Below are positions 50,789 to 60,486 of a stretch of DNA of 64,000 nt, one piece after another. Source of the DNA: Culicoidibacter larvae (lineage in GTDB: Bacteria > Bacillota_I > Bacilli_A > Culicoidibacterales > Culicoidibacteraceae); contig NZ_VBWP01000009.1 in assembly GCF_005771635.1 (NCBI RefSeq), forward strand, positions 49,248 to 113,247. Direction: 5' to 3'. A program made the position numbers and the translations under genes. The stretch's first letter is position 1; every line of letters starts with the position of its first letter. Below the pieces are notes generated by a model. It ran no database searches, was not told where the DNA came from, and saw only the letters and a list, made by a program, of their open reading frames with translations.

Positions 50789-51724
50789 TTATATCTGAGA
50801 AGTCAGGGCAATTTTATCAAGAAACTTAATCTTAATTCGCTGCCCGTTCATTTTATCAACAATTGATTTGTAATTCCGTAAACTCTTGGCAACTTTGTTA
50901 ATCTCAAGTTCAACAATGTTGCGGTCATTCATATAAAGAGTCAACAAATTAGGATCAAGTTCAGTTGGCGTACCATTGATTTCAGAAATCATTTCCCGAG
51001 TTGACTCCGGTACAAACGACATAGCCTGTGATAAATCAACAATTTGCTGTTCAGTTAAGTTTGTCGCCAATGGAATCCCATTCGTGTTAAACTCATTCTC
51101 TACAACAATATCCTGAACAATACGATTGGTTTTTTCTTCCTCAGTCAAACAATCTTTTTTGTTAGGGACTGATTCAGTATTCGTTGTTGTCTGACTCTCT
51201 GCATTATTTTGGCTTTCGCTGTTTTCCTGACTTGCATCGGTCGAATCAGTTGTACATAGTAATTTCTCACCATCTTGGTCAGTAATAACAATATGTTTTT
51301 GACCATCTTTGTCACTGTACCAGAATAAAGGCTTAAATTCCTCGACAACAATCTCAACCCGGTTACCAAAATTTTGTGTGACGGTAGCATGATTAACGAT
51401 AGGACTGCCCTCAACTCGATTGGCAATAATAAACCCCGGATTAAAATAGAAATTACTGCCTTCGGTAATACCGGCAAGTTCCCTGATTTGAGCGGCGCTC
51501 AAATACTGATTGCCACTCACGGTAATCGTACTGATGCCTGCCAGTGGTGAAATCAAAAAGCCAACAATCCCAACAACGAGTAAAATGAGCACAACAAAAA
51601 CACGCTTGCGGATTTTGCGCTTGCGTTTCTTCGCGTTCTTACGCGCTTCAAAAACCTCAATTCGTTCATCGCCATTATCCACTAATTGCTTTAGTGTTTT
51701 CTCCTTGGCTTGTTTTTGTCTCAT
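50789..51724 (-). CDS. divIB: Cell division protein DivIB/FtsQ
   Basis: Bitopic division protein linking FtsL/DivIC and septal synthesis. The 311 residues have a basic cytoplasmic start (RKNAKKRKRKIRKR), one membrane helix (VFVVLILLVVGIVGFLI), a POTRA domain (ISTITVSGNQYLSAAQIREL) and a beta domain. A Ser/Asn/Gln/Thr-rich insert (about residues 165-190) interrupts the beta domain. Last gene of the mur run, six bases after murB. Confidence 0.92.
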   Translation of the reverse strand: MRQKQAKEKTLKQLVDNGDERIEVFEARKNAKKRKRKIRKRVFVVLILLVVGIVGFLISPLAGISTITVSGNQYLSAAQIRELAGITEGSNFYFNPGFIIANRVEGSPIVNHATVTQNFGNRVEIVVEEFKPLFWYSDKDGQKHIVITDQDGEKLLCTTDSTDASQENSESQNNAESQTTTNTESVPNKKDCLTEEEKTNRIVQDIVVENEFNTNGIPLATNLTEQQIVDLSQAMSFVPESTREMISEINGTPTELDPNLLTLYMNDRNIVELEINKVAKSLRNYKSIVDKMNGQRIKIKFLDKIALTSQI

Positions 51725-51729
51725 GCGGA

Positions 51730-52641
51730 TTACTCCCAGTTAAATAATTCTACTTCTGTATGTAAGTCGACACCATAAGCATCTTTGACTTGTTTTTTTA
51801 CCAGATTGATTAAATCCATAATATCATCAGCACTGGCACTACCAGTGTTAATGATAAAATTAGCGTGCATCGGTGATACTTCGGCACCACCAATACGGGT
51901 CCCCTTTAACCCTAATGATTCAATCAACTGACCGGCATGTTGCGGTAATGGATTTCGGAACACACTGCCGCAACTAGGCTTTGCATATGGCTGAGTTTTT
52001 ACCCGGCGCCCTTTCCATTCCTGCATCTGCGCTAAGATTTCAGCCTTATCTCCATGTTCAAGTTGGTAATAAGCGCGAACGATTGTCCATTCGCGATGTT
52101 GCTGAAATATTGATGTTCGGTAGCTGAACTGACACGCTTCATTATCCAAATGATGGAGCGTGCCACATTCATCCAAATAATCAACACCAGTCAAAATTGC
52201 TGCAGTATCACTGCCATGGGCGCCGGCATTCATAAATACCGCACCGCCAACACTGCCGGGAATTCCCGATGCAAATGCCAGCCCTGCCATATTATGACGT
52301 GCCGCTATTTGTGACAGCTTGACCAGTGAAAAACCACTTTCAACTACGATTTGCGCCTTCGCTTCATCAATTTCAATTGCTTCTAACGTATGCTGTAACA
52401 AAATGATAACACCATCATAGTTTCGGTCAGAAACAAGTATATTTGAACCTTTGCCAATCATTTTATGGGCAATACCCTGAGCCTGCAAATACTGTAAGGC
52501 ATCTGCAAGTTGCTCAATACTCTCTGGCACTAATATGATCCGGGCAACACCGCCTACACGCATTTTAGTGTAGTTGCTCATCGCCTCATTTTCCATAATC
52601 TTGCCAAACTTATGCAATTGTTCTATGACTTGCTGTTCCAT
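51730..52641 (-). CDS. murB: UDP-N-acetylenolpyruvoylglucosamine reductase MurB
   Basis: FAD-dependent enzyme making UDP-MurNAc. The 303 residues have GKGSNILVSD, GIPGSVGGAVFMNAGAHG and the active-site segment PSCGSVFRNP, where a Cys stands at the position of the proton-donor Ser, as in many Gram-positive MurB. The ATG at 52641 lies behind AAAGGAAGTG and just overlaps the murG stop region. Confidence 0.95.
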   Translation of the reverse strand: MEQQVIEQLHKFGKIMENEAMSNYTKMRVGGVARIILVPESIEQLADALQYLQAQGIAHKMIGKGSNILVSDRNYDGVIILLQHTLEAIEIDEAKAQIVVESGFSLVKLSQIAARHNMAGLAFASGIPGSVGGAVFMNAGAHGSDTAAILTGVDYLDECGTLHHLDNEACQFSYRTSIFQQHREWTIVRAYYQLEHGDKAEILAQMQEWKGRRVKTQPYAKPSCGSVFRNPLPQHAGQLIESLGLKGTRIGGAEVSPMHANFIINTGSASADDIMDLINLVKKQVKDAYGVDLHTEVELFNWE

Positions 52642-52645
52642 ACGC

Positions 52646-53734
52646 TCACTTCCTTTTCGAGGCAACTACCTTCTTCATTGTTTGATATATAATTTCAGCA
52701 GCATCAGGCTGAGCCATTTCCGCCATACTGCTTGTCATCATAATCGATTGCTCATTGTGATCTAATACTTTACTGATTGCCTGCCATAATGTATCAGCAG
52801 ATAAATCTTCATCTGCCAATAGAATTGCAGCGCCCTTAGCCTCAAATACCTTAGCATTTGCTAACTGCTCGCCATTGGTAACATTTGGGCTGGGAATTAA
52901 AATTGCTGGCGTGTGCAAAGCAGCTATTTCCGCAAGCGTTGTAGCACCACTTCTGCTGACAACTAAATCTGAATTATTAATCAGTCCTAACGTGTCATCT
53001 GTATAAGGGAGAATTTCGGCTTTGTGGCTTGCCTCGGGCAAGGCCGCAAAGACTTCTTGATAATATTGCTCACCGGTTACAAAAGTAAAATCATATATAT
53101 ATGTTTGTGCAACCTTCAATAAGTCAATCATCGCCTCATTCAACCGCTGTGCGCCTAAACTGCCACCAAGCACGGTTATATGCTTTCTGTGGTGCGCACT
53201 TTTAGGATGCTTTTGGGCATAATAAGCAGCACTGGTACCACGTGGATTCCCACTAACAACCACTCGGTGCGGATGCGGAAATTTTTCAACTGCCTCCGGA
53301 TAACTAACAAAAACCCGGTCAGCATACTTCGCTAAAAAGCTATTTGCTTTTCCCGGTGAGTGATCAGCATCAAAAACTGCTGTGGCAATATGCATTCGAC
53401 TAGCAGCAAAAACTACCGGTGCACTCACATAGCCACCTGTCCCAATAACTAAATCAGGTTTAAACTGCTTAATGATTTTGCGGGCCTTCACAATCCCTGC
53501 CCCAAGCAAACTTACTGCTTGCACATTTTGAAAAGTAAACTTACCGCGCAATCCTTTTACTGCAATATGCTCAAATGGAATGCCAGCTTGTTCTACAATT
53601 TTGCCTTCCATTTTCGTCTTCATGCCAACATATAAAAATTCTGCATCCGGTTCAATTCGGCGGATGTATTCAATTAGTGCCAGCGCCGGATAAATATGTC
53701 CGCCGCTGCCGCCGCCACTTACTATTACTCGCAT
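52646..53734 (-). CDS. murG: Lipid II synthase MurG
   Basis: Glycosyltransferase adding GlcNAc to lipid I at the inner membrane face. The 362 residues have the N-terminal SGGGSGGHIYPALAL loop, GTGGYVSAP, GGSLGAQRLNE and the UDP-binding SRSGATTLAEIA. It has no ftsW or murC neighbour; a repeat element and a GNAT gene separate it from murD. RBS AAGGAG. Confidence 0.96.
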   Translation of the reverse strand: MRVIVSGGGSGGHIYPALALIEYIRRIEPDAEFLYVGMKTKMEGKIVEQAGIPFEHIAVKGLRGKFTFQNVQAVSLLGAGIVKARKIIKQFKPDLVIGTGGYVSAPVVFAASRMHIATAVFDADHSPGKANSFLAKYADRVFVSYPEAVEKFPHPHRVVVSGNPRGTSAAYYAQKHPKSAHHRKHITVLGGSLGAQRLNEAMIDLLKVAQTYIYDFTFVTGEQYYQEVFAALPEASHKAEILPYTDDTLGLINNSDLVVSRSGATTLAEIAALHTPAILIPSPNVTNGEQLANAKVFEAKGAAILLADEDLSADTLWQAISKVLDHNEQSIMMTSSMAEMAQPDAAEIIYQTMKKVVASKRK

Positions 53735-53760
53735 TCTTAAAACTCCTTACTGATTATTAA

Positions 53761-53950
53761 AAACGTTCGCAATATATGCAAATCGGTAAAAATTACTCAG
53801 TTACGCTGTGACCGGATGCTCTAAAACATTCGGTGAACAAGTACTTTTGGGGTGCGTATCTTAAAATACGCTCCCTCCTAATTTTCACCAATTTCCTACA
53901 ATTTCTGACGCGCTTGCGCTAGTACCTTGCGTGAATCGTTTTCAATTAGC
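53761..53950. repeat. Intergenic repeat, copy C
   Basis: In the 235-bp gap between the GNAT gene and murG. It has left end AAACGTTCGCA, an inverted repeat with GGTGCGTATC-TTAA-AATACGC at its centre and TTCGGTGAA/TTTCACCAA outside, and a right block GACGCGCTTGCGCTAGTACCTT that matches copy B. Confidence 0.65.
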
Positions 53951-53969
53951 CAGACCAAATTAGCCCATC

Positions 53970-54413
53970 TTATTTCTCGTGTCTATGGTCCATACGAATA
54001 TGTGCTGCACCATCTTCCATAAAACCTTCACCGATTACTTCGAAGTCCAGTTTTTCATAAAAGCCTTGTGCATGAGTTTGTGCATGTAAGGTAATAACAA
54101 AGATATTATTAGCATGAGCATAATCAATTAACTTTTGCATAACCAGTAAACCATAATCTTTACCACGTTCAGCTTTTACGATTGCAACCCGACCAATCTT
54201 GGCTGCATCACCGGCTTCATTGATAATCATTCGAGCCGTTCCAATAGGTTGGTTATTTTCAGTGTAAAGCACAGCATGAATAGCGTCATTATCGTATTCA
54301 TCAATATCAATTTCTTTGGGATATCCTTGTTCTTTAGTGAACACTTCATCGCGAACATAAAACGCGTCATCAATAAATGGATGCTTGTAACCTTTAAATA
54401 CTTCTGCTTTCAT
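53970..54413 (-). CDS. GNAT-family N-acetyltransferase (YjcF/ElaA-like)
   Basis: A 147-residue acetyl-CoA-dependent acyltransferase. The start YVRDEVFTKEQGYPKEID, then TARMI, IGRVAIVKAERGKDYGLLVMQKL (acetyl-CoA pyrophosphate loop) and HAQTHAQGFYEKLDF, match the ElaA/YjcF type. It sits within the division cluster, four bases after murD, which is unusual. Substrate unknown. Confidence 0.88.
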   Translation of the reverse strand: MKAEVFKGYKHPFIDDAFYVRDEVFTKEQGYPKEIDIDEYDNDAIHAVLYTENNQPIGTARMIINEAGDAAKIGRVAIVKAERGKDYGLLVMQKLIDYAHANNIFVITLHAQTHAQGFYEKLDFEVIGEGFMEDGAAHIRMDHRHEK

Positions 54414-54416
54414 CTG

Positions 54417-55790
54417 CTAACACTCCTCTTTTAGTTCTTTTGCAAGACAAGAAACTTGTTGTTTGAATATATCACCACGTTCTTCAAATGAGCGAAACTG
54501 ATCCCAACTGGCACATGCTGGTGATAGCAAAATAACATCACCCGGCTCAGAAAAGCCGTAAGCCATAACCGTTGCTTCCGCCAATGAGTCTGCAAGAGCA
54601 CAGCTTATTTTCATCTTTTCAGCTAATTGAGCAAATTTGCTTTGGGTTTGTCCATAGGCGACAATAGCTTTTACGTTTTCAGTATATGGACGCAAGTCAT
54701 CAAATTCGATGCCACGATCTAAACCACCGGCAATTAACACGATTGGTTGTTCAAATGCTGCTAACGCTGTTTGTGTCGATTTAATATTTGTTGATTTAGA
54801 ATTATTATAAATTAATCGTTTATTTATTGTCGTCACATATTCTAACCGATGAGCAACGCCGCTAAAGGTTGAAAGTACCTGAACAATCTTTTCATTACTG
54901 ACATGATAGAGTTTCGCAACGCTGATTGCCGCCAGAATATTTTCCAGATTATGGCTGCCTGGTAACTGAATTTTTTCCATAGGCATAATTGCTTCGCCTT
55001 TGAAGTAGACAACACCATCAACAATACACGCACCTGCCGGCTCATTTTCCACAGTTGAAAATGGAACAAGCTGGCAATTGGCAGTTGCCGCAGCATGAAC
55101 AATTTCTGCTTGTTCAGCATTGTAAACAAGAAAGTCATCAGCACTTTGGTTTTTAAAAATTAAGCACTTGGCCTGATGATACTCCTCAATCGACTCATGA
55201 AAATCCAAATGAGCTTCATCAAGATTCAATAGTATTGAAACATGAGGATGAAAACTTGGCATTCCCATAAGTTGGAATGAAGAAAGTTCGGTTACTAATA
55301 ATGCATCGCTATTCACTTCTTCAATAACTCGCGATGTTACTTCACCAATATTCCCTGCTAAATGGGCATCAAGGCCACCGGCAGTCAACATTTGATGTAA
55401 GAGTACCGTTGTTGTTGTTTTTCCATTTGTTCCGGTAATTCCAATGAATTCGCAATCACTTGCCAAAAATGGAATTTCAACTTCGGTTACAATTGGAATG
55501 TTACGCTTTGCTGCTTCAACGAGCAAGGAATTACGATAAGGAATTCCCGGACTTTTTACAATTAAATCTAAACCGTCCAATAATGATAACGGGTGGCCGC
55601 CGGATACAATCTGAATCCCACGTTCGGTCAGGTCTTTCGCGTACTGATCTTCAGCATCAATCTCTTTGTATTCGTTGACGATAACATGAGCCCGCAGCCG
55701 TTGCAAAAGAAGCGCTACATAATAGCCGCTTTTTGCCAAGCCTAAAACCAGTACTCGTTTATTATCAAAAAAATCTTCAGCAACACGCAT
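54417..55790 (-). CDS. murD: UDP-MurNAc-L-alanine:D-glutamate ligase MurD
   Basis: Adds D-glutamate to UDP-MurNAc-L-Ala. The 457 residues show a Rossmann N-terminal domain, the ATP loop GITGTNGKTTTT (about 118-129), LNLDEAHLDFH and the C-terminal ligase domain with GGLDRG. RBS AAGG and position directly behind mraY follow the standard order. Confidence 0.96.
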   Translation of the reverse strand: MRVAEDFFDNKRVLVLGLAKSGYYVALLLQRLRAHVIVNEYKEIDAEDQYAKDLTERGIQIVSGGHPLSLLDGLDLIVKSPGIPYRNSLLVEAAKRNIPIVTEVEIPFLASDCEFIGITGTNGKTTTTVLLHQMLTAGGLDAHLAGNIGEVTSRVIEEVNSDALLVTELSSFQLMGMPSFHPHVSILLNLDEAHLDFHESIEEYHQAKCLIFKNQSADDFLVYNAEQAEIVHAAATANCQLVPFSTVENEPAGACIVDGVVYFKGEAIMPMEKIQLPGSHNLENILAAISVAKLYHVSNEKIVQVLSTFSGVAHRLEYVTTINKRLIYNNSKSTNIKSTQTALAAFEQPIVLIAGGLDRGIEFDDLRPYTENVKAIVAYGQTQSKFAQLAEKMKISCALADSLAEATVMAYGFSEPGDVILLSPACASWDQFRSFEERGDIFKQQVSCLAKELKEEC

Positions 55791-55807
55791 CTTTTAGCCT
55801 TCTCTCA

Positions 55808-56863
55808 TTAGTAGATATTAAAATTCGAAAAATATGCTAATATAACCCCAACTATCGCACAACCGGTACAAACAATATAGAAAATTCTAACAATCTTTTG
55901 CTCATTCCAGCCTTTTAACTCAAGGTGATGATGGAACGGTGACATTAAGAAAATCCGTCGACCTTCGCCATAGCGTTTCTTAGTGTACTTAAAGTAAACC
56001 ACTTGTAAAAGTACTGAAAAGGTTTCAAAAACATATATACCGCCAATAATGACCAATAAAAATTCAGCATGCAATACCACGGCAACCGCAGCCAGTAATC
56101 CACCGATTGCTAAGGAACCAGTGTCACCCATGAAGACTTTCGCTGGATGTTTGTTATACAACAAAAATCCAAGCAGAGCACCGGTCAACACCAAGCAGAA
56201 AATGGCTACACCAACCTTATTTTGCATTAAGGCAATGAAGGCAAAAGCAACAAATGAAATTGCCGCACAACCTGAAAGCAAGCCATCTAAACCATCGGTG
56301 ACATTAGTTGCATTCGTTGTTGCCAAGAAAATTAGCACAACAAATGGTACATACACCCAGAATGGCACTTGAATTATCCATTGCAGGATAACAATATCAC
56401 GGGCAACCTCAGTATCCTTAATTAAGTTTTGGAAGAAAATAACCAGGAAACTTACTACAACAATTTGTAAAACTAACTTCTGCCAGGCACGCAGCCCAAG
56501 ATTTTGCTTTAAAACAACTTTCAAAAAGTCATCAATAAAACCAATCATAGCATAAAACAATAATCCGCTCAGCAAGAAGAAAAATGAATCACCAAGCGAA
56601 AATGAATCGCCGATAAAACCGATTACGGTTTTGCTTGCTGAAAGAATAAATAACGACAGCAGTGTTGCTAAAATAAAGAACCAGCCACCCATAGTTGGCG
56701 TTCCCGATTTGCTTTTATGTGCTTCGGGACCTTCCTCACGCACTTCTTGTCGCGCTTTCAGACCCTTTAGAATTGGCAACCCAACTTTTCCAATAATCGC
56801 TGAGGTTACAAAGCCAAGCAACACACTAAATGACAAAAATAATATTGTATCCATATTAACCAT
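55808..56863 (-). CDS. mraY: Phospho-MurNAc-pentapeptide transferase MraY
   Basis: Integral membrane enzyme making lipid I from UDP-MurNAc-pentapeptide and undecaprenyl phosphate. The 351 residues have about ten helices and the conserved FIDDFLK, NATNVTDGLDGL, GDTGSLAIGG and FHHHLELKGW motifs. The ATG at 56863 lies 10 bases behind AAAGGAG; a second ATG two codons later is possible. Confidence 0.96.
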   Translation of the reverse strand: MVNMDTILFLSFSVLLGFVTSAIIGKVGLPILKGLKARQEVREEGPEAHKSKSGTPTMGGWFFILATLLSLFILSASKTVIGFIGDSFSLGDSFFFLLSGLLFYAMIGFIDDFLKVVLKQNLGLRAWQKLVLQIVVVSFLVIFFQNLIKDTEVARDIVILQWIIQVPFWVYVPFVVLIFLATTNATNVTDGLDGLLSGCAAISFVAFAFIALMQNKVGVAIFCLVLTGALLGFLLYNKHPAKVFMGDTGSLAIGGLLAAVAVVLHAEFLLVIIGGIYVFETFSVLLQVVYFKYTKKRYGEGRRIFLMSPFHHHLELKGWNEQKIVRIFYIVCTGCAIVGVILAYFSNFNIY

Positions 56864-56939
56864 GCACAGCTGTCTCCTTTAGTATTAAAAATATCACTCT
56901 TTATTGTATCATTTTCTTCACTAACACGCCACTATATAT

Positions 56940-59108
56940 CTACGGTGCAAGTGTTATCGACAACTCATCACCGGCAGTAAAATCACTGCCTTCGCCAATG
57001 CTTTGACTATTAACATATCCACTACCTTCTATTTTTACCTTAATTCCGGTAATATTGGCAAAGCGTTCAACATCAACTCTTGACCAACCTGACATATTCG
57101 GCATTTTCCAGCCTGAACCATTCGTTAACAAGAATACCCGTTCATTTGAGTAATATGGGGTATATGGTTCTTGACTTTGACGAATAATTGTATCACCGCC
57201 GCCAATAATGACAGCATTAATTTTCTGACCTTCAATAACTGGTTTCACATCAGCAACAACCTGATTCATGAAAGATGGAAAAGAATCTATAGCTGTTAAG
57301 TAGCCTGAACCAGTATTAATACTTACACCGGTACTACTGTTTTTACTCATTAAATATTTAACACTATTTTCAATGATTGGCTCTGCCAAATGATGCATTG
57401 CCATAGTCGGATCACTTTTTGGTCGTGAAATCGTTGCATAAAACAAGAATTGTGGATCTTCTGCTGGTGCAATACCAACGAATGAGTAGTTATATCCAGT
57501 ATCACCAATATGGTAATATCCACCGTTTTCCTGATCCGGAACCTCAGCAGTCCCGGTTTTGCCGGCTAAAGTAAAGTCTTCCATGGCATATGTACCACCC
57601 GAACTACAATCACCACGATTAATAGTTTGATTCATTAAATCCAAAACATAATCAGCAGTTTCACTAGTAATCGGATTACCTACAACTTTTGGTGTTGCTT
57701 GATAAATTAAGTCTCCACTATTAGAATCAACAATTTTATCAACCAATTGTAATTCCATCATATTCCCTTTATTAGCAATAGCAGTATAAGCTTGCATCAT
57801 TTGCATCGCTGTTGCCGTAGTACCTTGACCAAATCCAGTTGTAATCCGTTCAGCTTCAGTACCAAACAAGATTGTTCCGCTGGCTTCAGCACCAAGTGTC
57901 TGCTTAATGCCAGTCTCCTTACCGAAGCCAAATGCATTTAAATACTTCAAATATGTTTCTGACTGCATTTTATTAACAACAACACTGGCAATTGCGGTAT
58001 TTGATGATTGACAAACGCCATCATCATATTTCATATTTGACCATCCATAACGGTTCCAGTCATTAATAGTAAAACCATCAACTTCGATAGAACCGGTCCA
58101 CGGAACAATTTCATCACCGTTATAACCTTCTTTAGCATCAATAGCCGCAGCATATGTCAGTGGTTTCATAACCGAACCAACCTCAACCGCCGACTCGTTC
58201 AATGGGTTCACATATGATTGAATATCGCGAATATTAGGATCAAAAGACGGTGTTGATGACATTGCTAAAATTTTACCAGTTTTAGGGTCAACAACCATGA
58301 CCTGAATCCATTCCGGATTATGTTCTGCTTGTACTTTTTTAATATTCTCTTCAACGAAGTTTTGGATTGCTAAATCTAAAGTTAAATAAACATCATCACC
58401 ATTTTCAGGCTCAACGCGAATCTCCGGCGCTGATGAAATCTTTTGTCCATGAGCATTCTCTTGATATTCATAAGAACCGGCTTTCCCGGCCAACCGTTTA
58501 TCAAAGACTAACTCAATACCCATACGCCCGATAACTTGTTTAGTTTCCGGATCATAAGTTGCATAACCAATCGTATGTGAGGCAAAAACACCTTGTGGAT
58601 ATTGGCGACTTTGAACTTTAGTTTTTTCAATACCAGTAAGACCTAAAGCCTCAATTTCTTCCATTTTTGTTTGTGATAATCCTCGTCCGTAAGAACCAAG
58701 CTCAGTTTGATCGGCTCCTGCCTCTTTTTGAGCATAAAGTAATTCCTTTAGTTCATCTACAGGCATACCAATAACCGGCGCCAATTTCTCAGCTCCGGCA
58801 TCAATATCTTCCATGCTGGCAACTTCACCAGGCATAGCATATTTATTAGTTAAAACAATACTAATATTATATGTATCTAAATTTTGTGCAACTTTTTGTC
58901 CAAAGCGGTCATAAATCGTTCCCCGTTCAGCTGGAAGGATCTCCTTATTGATTCCTCGCCCCTCCGAGAACTCAATTAGGTTATTGCCATTTACATTTTG
59001 AAAGATAGCAATAAAGCCGGCACGAAGCGCTACAATTCCGATTAACACAAAAAAGACGATACAAAAAAACTTTATAACTACATTTGAATTTCCGTTGTTC
59101 ATCTTCAT
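56940..59108 (-). CDS. pbpB: Division penicillin-binding protein with PASTA domains (PBP2x/2B type)
   Basis: Septal D,D-transpeptidase (FtsI class), about 722 residues. A short cytoplasmic start and one membrane helix (FFCIVFFVLIGIVALRAGFIA) are followed by a dimerisation domain and the transpeptidase domain with SVMK (about residue 312), SSN (about 365) and KTGT (about 515), and two C-terminal PASTA repeats that may bind muropeptides. The start could be any of three Met codons or the GTG at 59120. A terminator-like hairpin lies between ftsL and this gene. Confidence 0.94.
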   Translation of the reverse strand: MKMNNGNSNVVIKFFCIVFFVLIGIVALRAGFIAIFQNVNGNNLIEFSEGRGINKEILPAERGTIYDRFGQKVAQNLDTYNISIVLTNKYAMPGEVASMEDIDAGAEKLAPVIGMPVDELKELLYAQKEAGADQTELGSYGRGLSQTKMEEIEALGLTGIEKTKVQSRQYPQGVFASHTIGYATYDPETKQVIGRMGIELVFDKRLAGKAGSYEYQENAHGQKISSAPEIRVEPENGDDVYLTLDLAIQNFVEENIKKVQAEHNPEWIQVMVVDPKTGKILAMSSTPSFDPNIRDIQSYVNPLNESAVEVGSVMKPLTYAAAIDAKEGYNGDEIVPWTGSIEVDGFTINDWNRYGWSNMKYDDGVCQSSNTAIASVVVNKMQSETYLKYLNAFGFGKETGIKQTLGAEASGTILFGTEAERITTGFGQGTTATAMQMMQAYTAIANKGNMMELQLVDKIVDSNSGDLIYQATPKVVGNPITSETADYVLDLMNQTINRGDCSSGGTYAMEDFTLAGKTGTAEVPDQENGGYYHIGDTGYNYSFVGIAPAEDPQFLFYATISRPKSDPTMAMHHLAEPIIENSVKYLMSKNSSTGVSINTGSGYLTAIDSFPSFMNQVVADVKPVIEGQKINAVIIGGGDTIIRQSQEPYTPYYSNERVFLLTNGSGWKMPNMSGWSRVDVERFANITGIKVKIEGSGYVNSQSIGEGSDFTAGDELSITLAP

Positions 59109-59194
59109 CTTTTTTATCACCTATTCCAAGCAGATATTTTAAGTGTTAATCTCCGCTTTGTCAAATTTGTGTAATTACTAAAACAATAAAAATA

Positions 59195-59222
59195 GACCAG
59201 CCAGCAAACGCGCTGCCTGGTC
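59195..59222 (-). terminator. Intrinsic terminator between ftsL and the PBP gene
   Basis: GACCAGCCAGC/GCTGCCTGGTC arms (one mismatch) with TATTTTTATT on the minus strand and T6 on the plus strand. It would limit read-through from mraZ-rsmH-ftsL into the PBP gene. Confidence 0.7.
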
Positions 59223-59227
59223 ATTTT

Positions 59228-59524
59228 TTAATCAGCTAAACTTTGAACGTTACTTCCTTGCTGAGTCATCCCATCCGCTGCAGCAGTACCAAAGATTTCG
59301 TTGTATGTTGAGTGTTCACTTATTTTCACTTCAGTTGCTTGATTGGTTACTTGCTGAGTAGTAATCTGCGTTTGCAAATCACCAGTTTCTTTATCTAAAG
59401 AAATTTTCATTGATGAGATACTCAAAACCAACATTGGTGTCGCCAACAAGCACACCAATGTGAATGAGTAAATTATTTTTTCTATAAATGAAATTTTCTT
59501 ACCAAGTTTTTTTAAATTCAACAT
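59228..59524 (-). CDS. ftsL: FtsL-like cell division protein
   Basis: A 98-residue bitopic protein: basic cytoplasmic start, a membrane helix (YSFTLVCLLATPMLVLSI), then a heptad-like external helix (LDKETGDLQTQITTQQ). Sequence is poorly conserved in this family; the identification rests on its place between rsmH and the division PBP, size and topology. RBS AAGGAG; it is 14 bp behind rsmH. Confidence 0.85.
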   Translation of the reverse strand: MLNLKKLGKKISFIEKIIYSFTLVCLLATPMLVLSISSMKISLDKETGDLQTQITTQQVTNQATEVKISEHSTYNEIFGTAAADGMTQQGSNVQSLAD

Positions 59525-59538
59525 ACGTTGTCCACTCC

Positions 59539-60474
59539 TTATCTTTGTACTTCAGCTACACGCAATTTTGCGCTATGGGCACGATTATTATCAGTTAGCT
59601 CTTGCTCACCGGCAATAATCGGTTTACGATTTATTAATTTCAATTTGGTTAATTCTTCATCTTGCGGTAAAATCGGTAGATTTTTCGGCAATTTTTGTTC
59701 ATTACTGCTATATTGTTTGAAAATATTTTTAGCAATGCGATCTTCTAATGAATGAAAGCTGATAACTGCAATCCGTCCATGGATTGCGGTTATTTCAATT
59801 GCGTCTACTAACGCAGTTTCAAATACGCGAAGTTCATCATTTACAGCAATACGTAATGCTTGAAAAGTTTGCTTGGCCGGGTGGCCTTTTTTTCTTAACA
59901 CTGCTGCCGGCAATGTTTGCTTAATCAGGTCAACCAATTGAAACGTGGTTTCGATTGGTTGCTCATTTCGCTCACGCTCAATGCTACGTGCAATCTGCTT
60001 AGCAAATTTCTCTTCTCCATATACAGTTAAAATTCTATATAAGTCTTGGAAGCTCCAAGTATTAATAATCTGGTAGGCATCCAATTCCTGATGATCATTC
60101 ATGCGCATATCCAGGCGGGCGTTATGATTATAACTAAATCCTCGCTCACCACGGTCAAATTGCATTGATGATACTCCTAAGTCAAAGAGTATGCCATCAA
60201 TCTTGTCGACACCAAGCTCAGCTAAGGCTGTTTTTAGTTCAACAAAGTTTCTTTCTACAATAGTAAAGTTACCTGCTATTGCCGATAAGCGTTTGCGAGC
60301 AACTTCAACTACGGTGTGGTCTTGTTCAAAACTATAAAGATGACCTTCCGGAATTCGTTTTAAAATTTCGCTGCTGTGACCGGCGGCACCAAGTGTTGCA
60401 TCTACATATATACCGTCAGTTTTAATCTGTAATGCTTCAATACTTTCATCAAGTAACACACTCGTATGATCCAC
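59539..60474 (-). CDS. rsmH: 16S rRNA m4C1402 methyltransferase RsmH
   Basis: SAM-dependent N4-methylation of C1402 in 16S rRNA. The 311 residues have the SAM motif DATLGAAGHS, DLGVSSMQFD, RGFSY and PAKQTFQALRIAVNDEL, and a C-terminal KLRVAEVQR. Starts at GTG behind GGAGG. Second gene of the mraZ operon, 12 bp after mraZ. Confidence 0.96.
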   Translation of the reverse strand: MDHTSVLLDESIEALQIKTDGIYVDATLGAAGHSSEILKRIPEGHLYSFEQDHTVVEVARKRLSAIAGNFTIVERNFVELKTALAELGVDKIDGILFDLGVSSMQFDRGERGFSYNHNARLDMRMNDHQELDAYQIINTWSFQDLYRILTVYGEEKFAKQIARSIERERNEQPIETTFQLVDLIKQTLPAAVLRKKGHPAKQTFQALRIAVNDELRVFETALVDAIEITAIHGRIAVISFHSLEDRIAKNIFKQYSSNEQKLPKNLPILPQDEELTKLKLINRKPIIAGEQELTDNNRAHSAKLRVAEVQR

Positions 60475-60486
60475 TAGCCAAACCTC

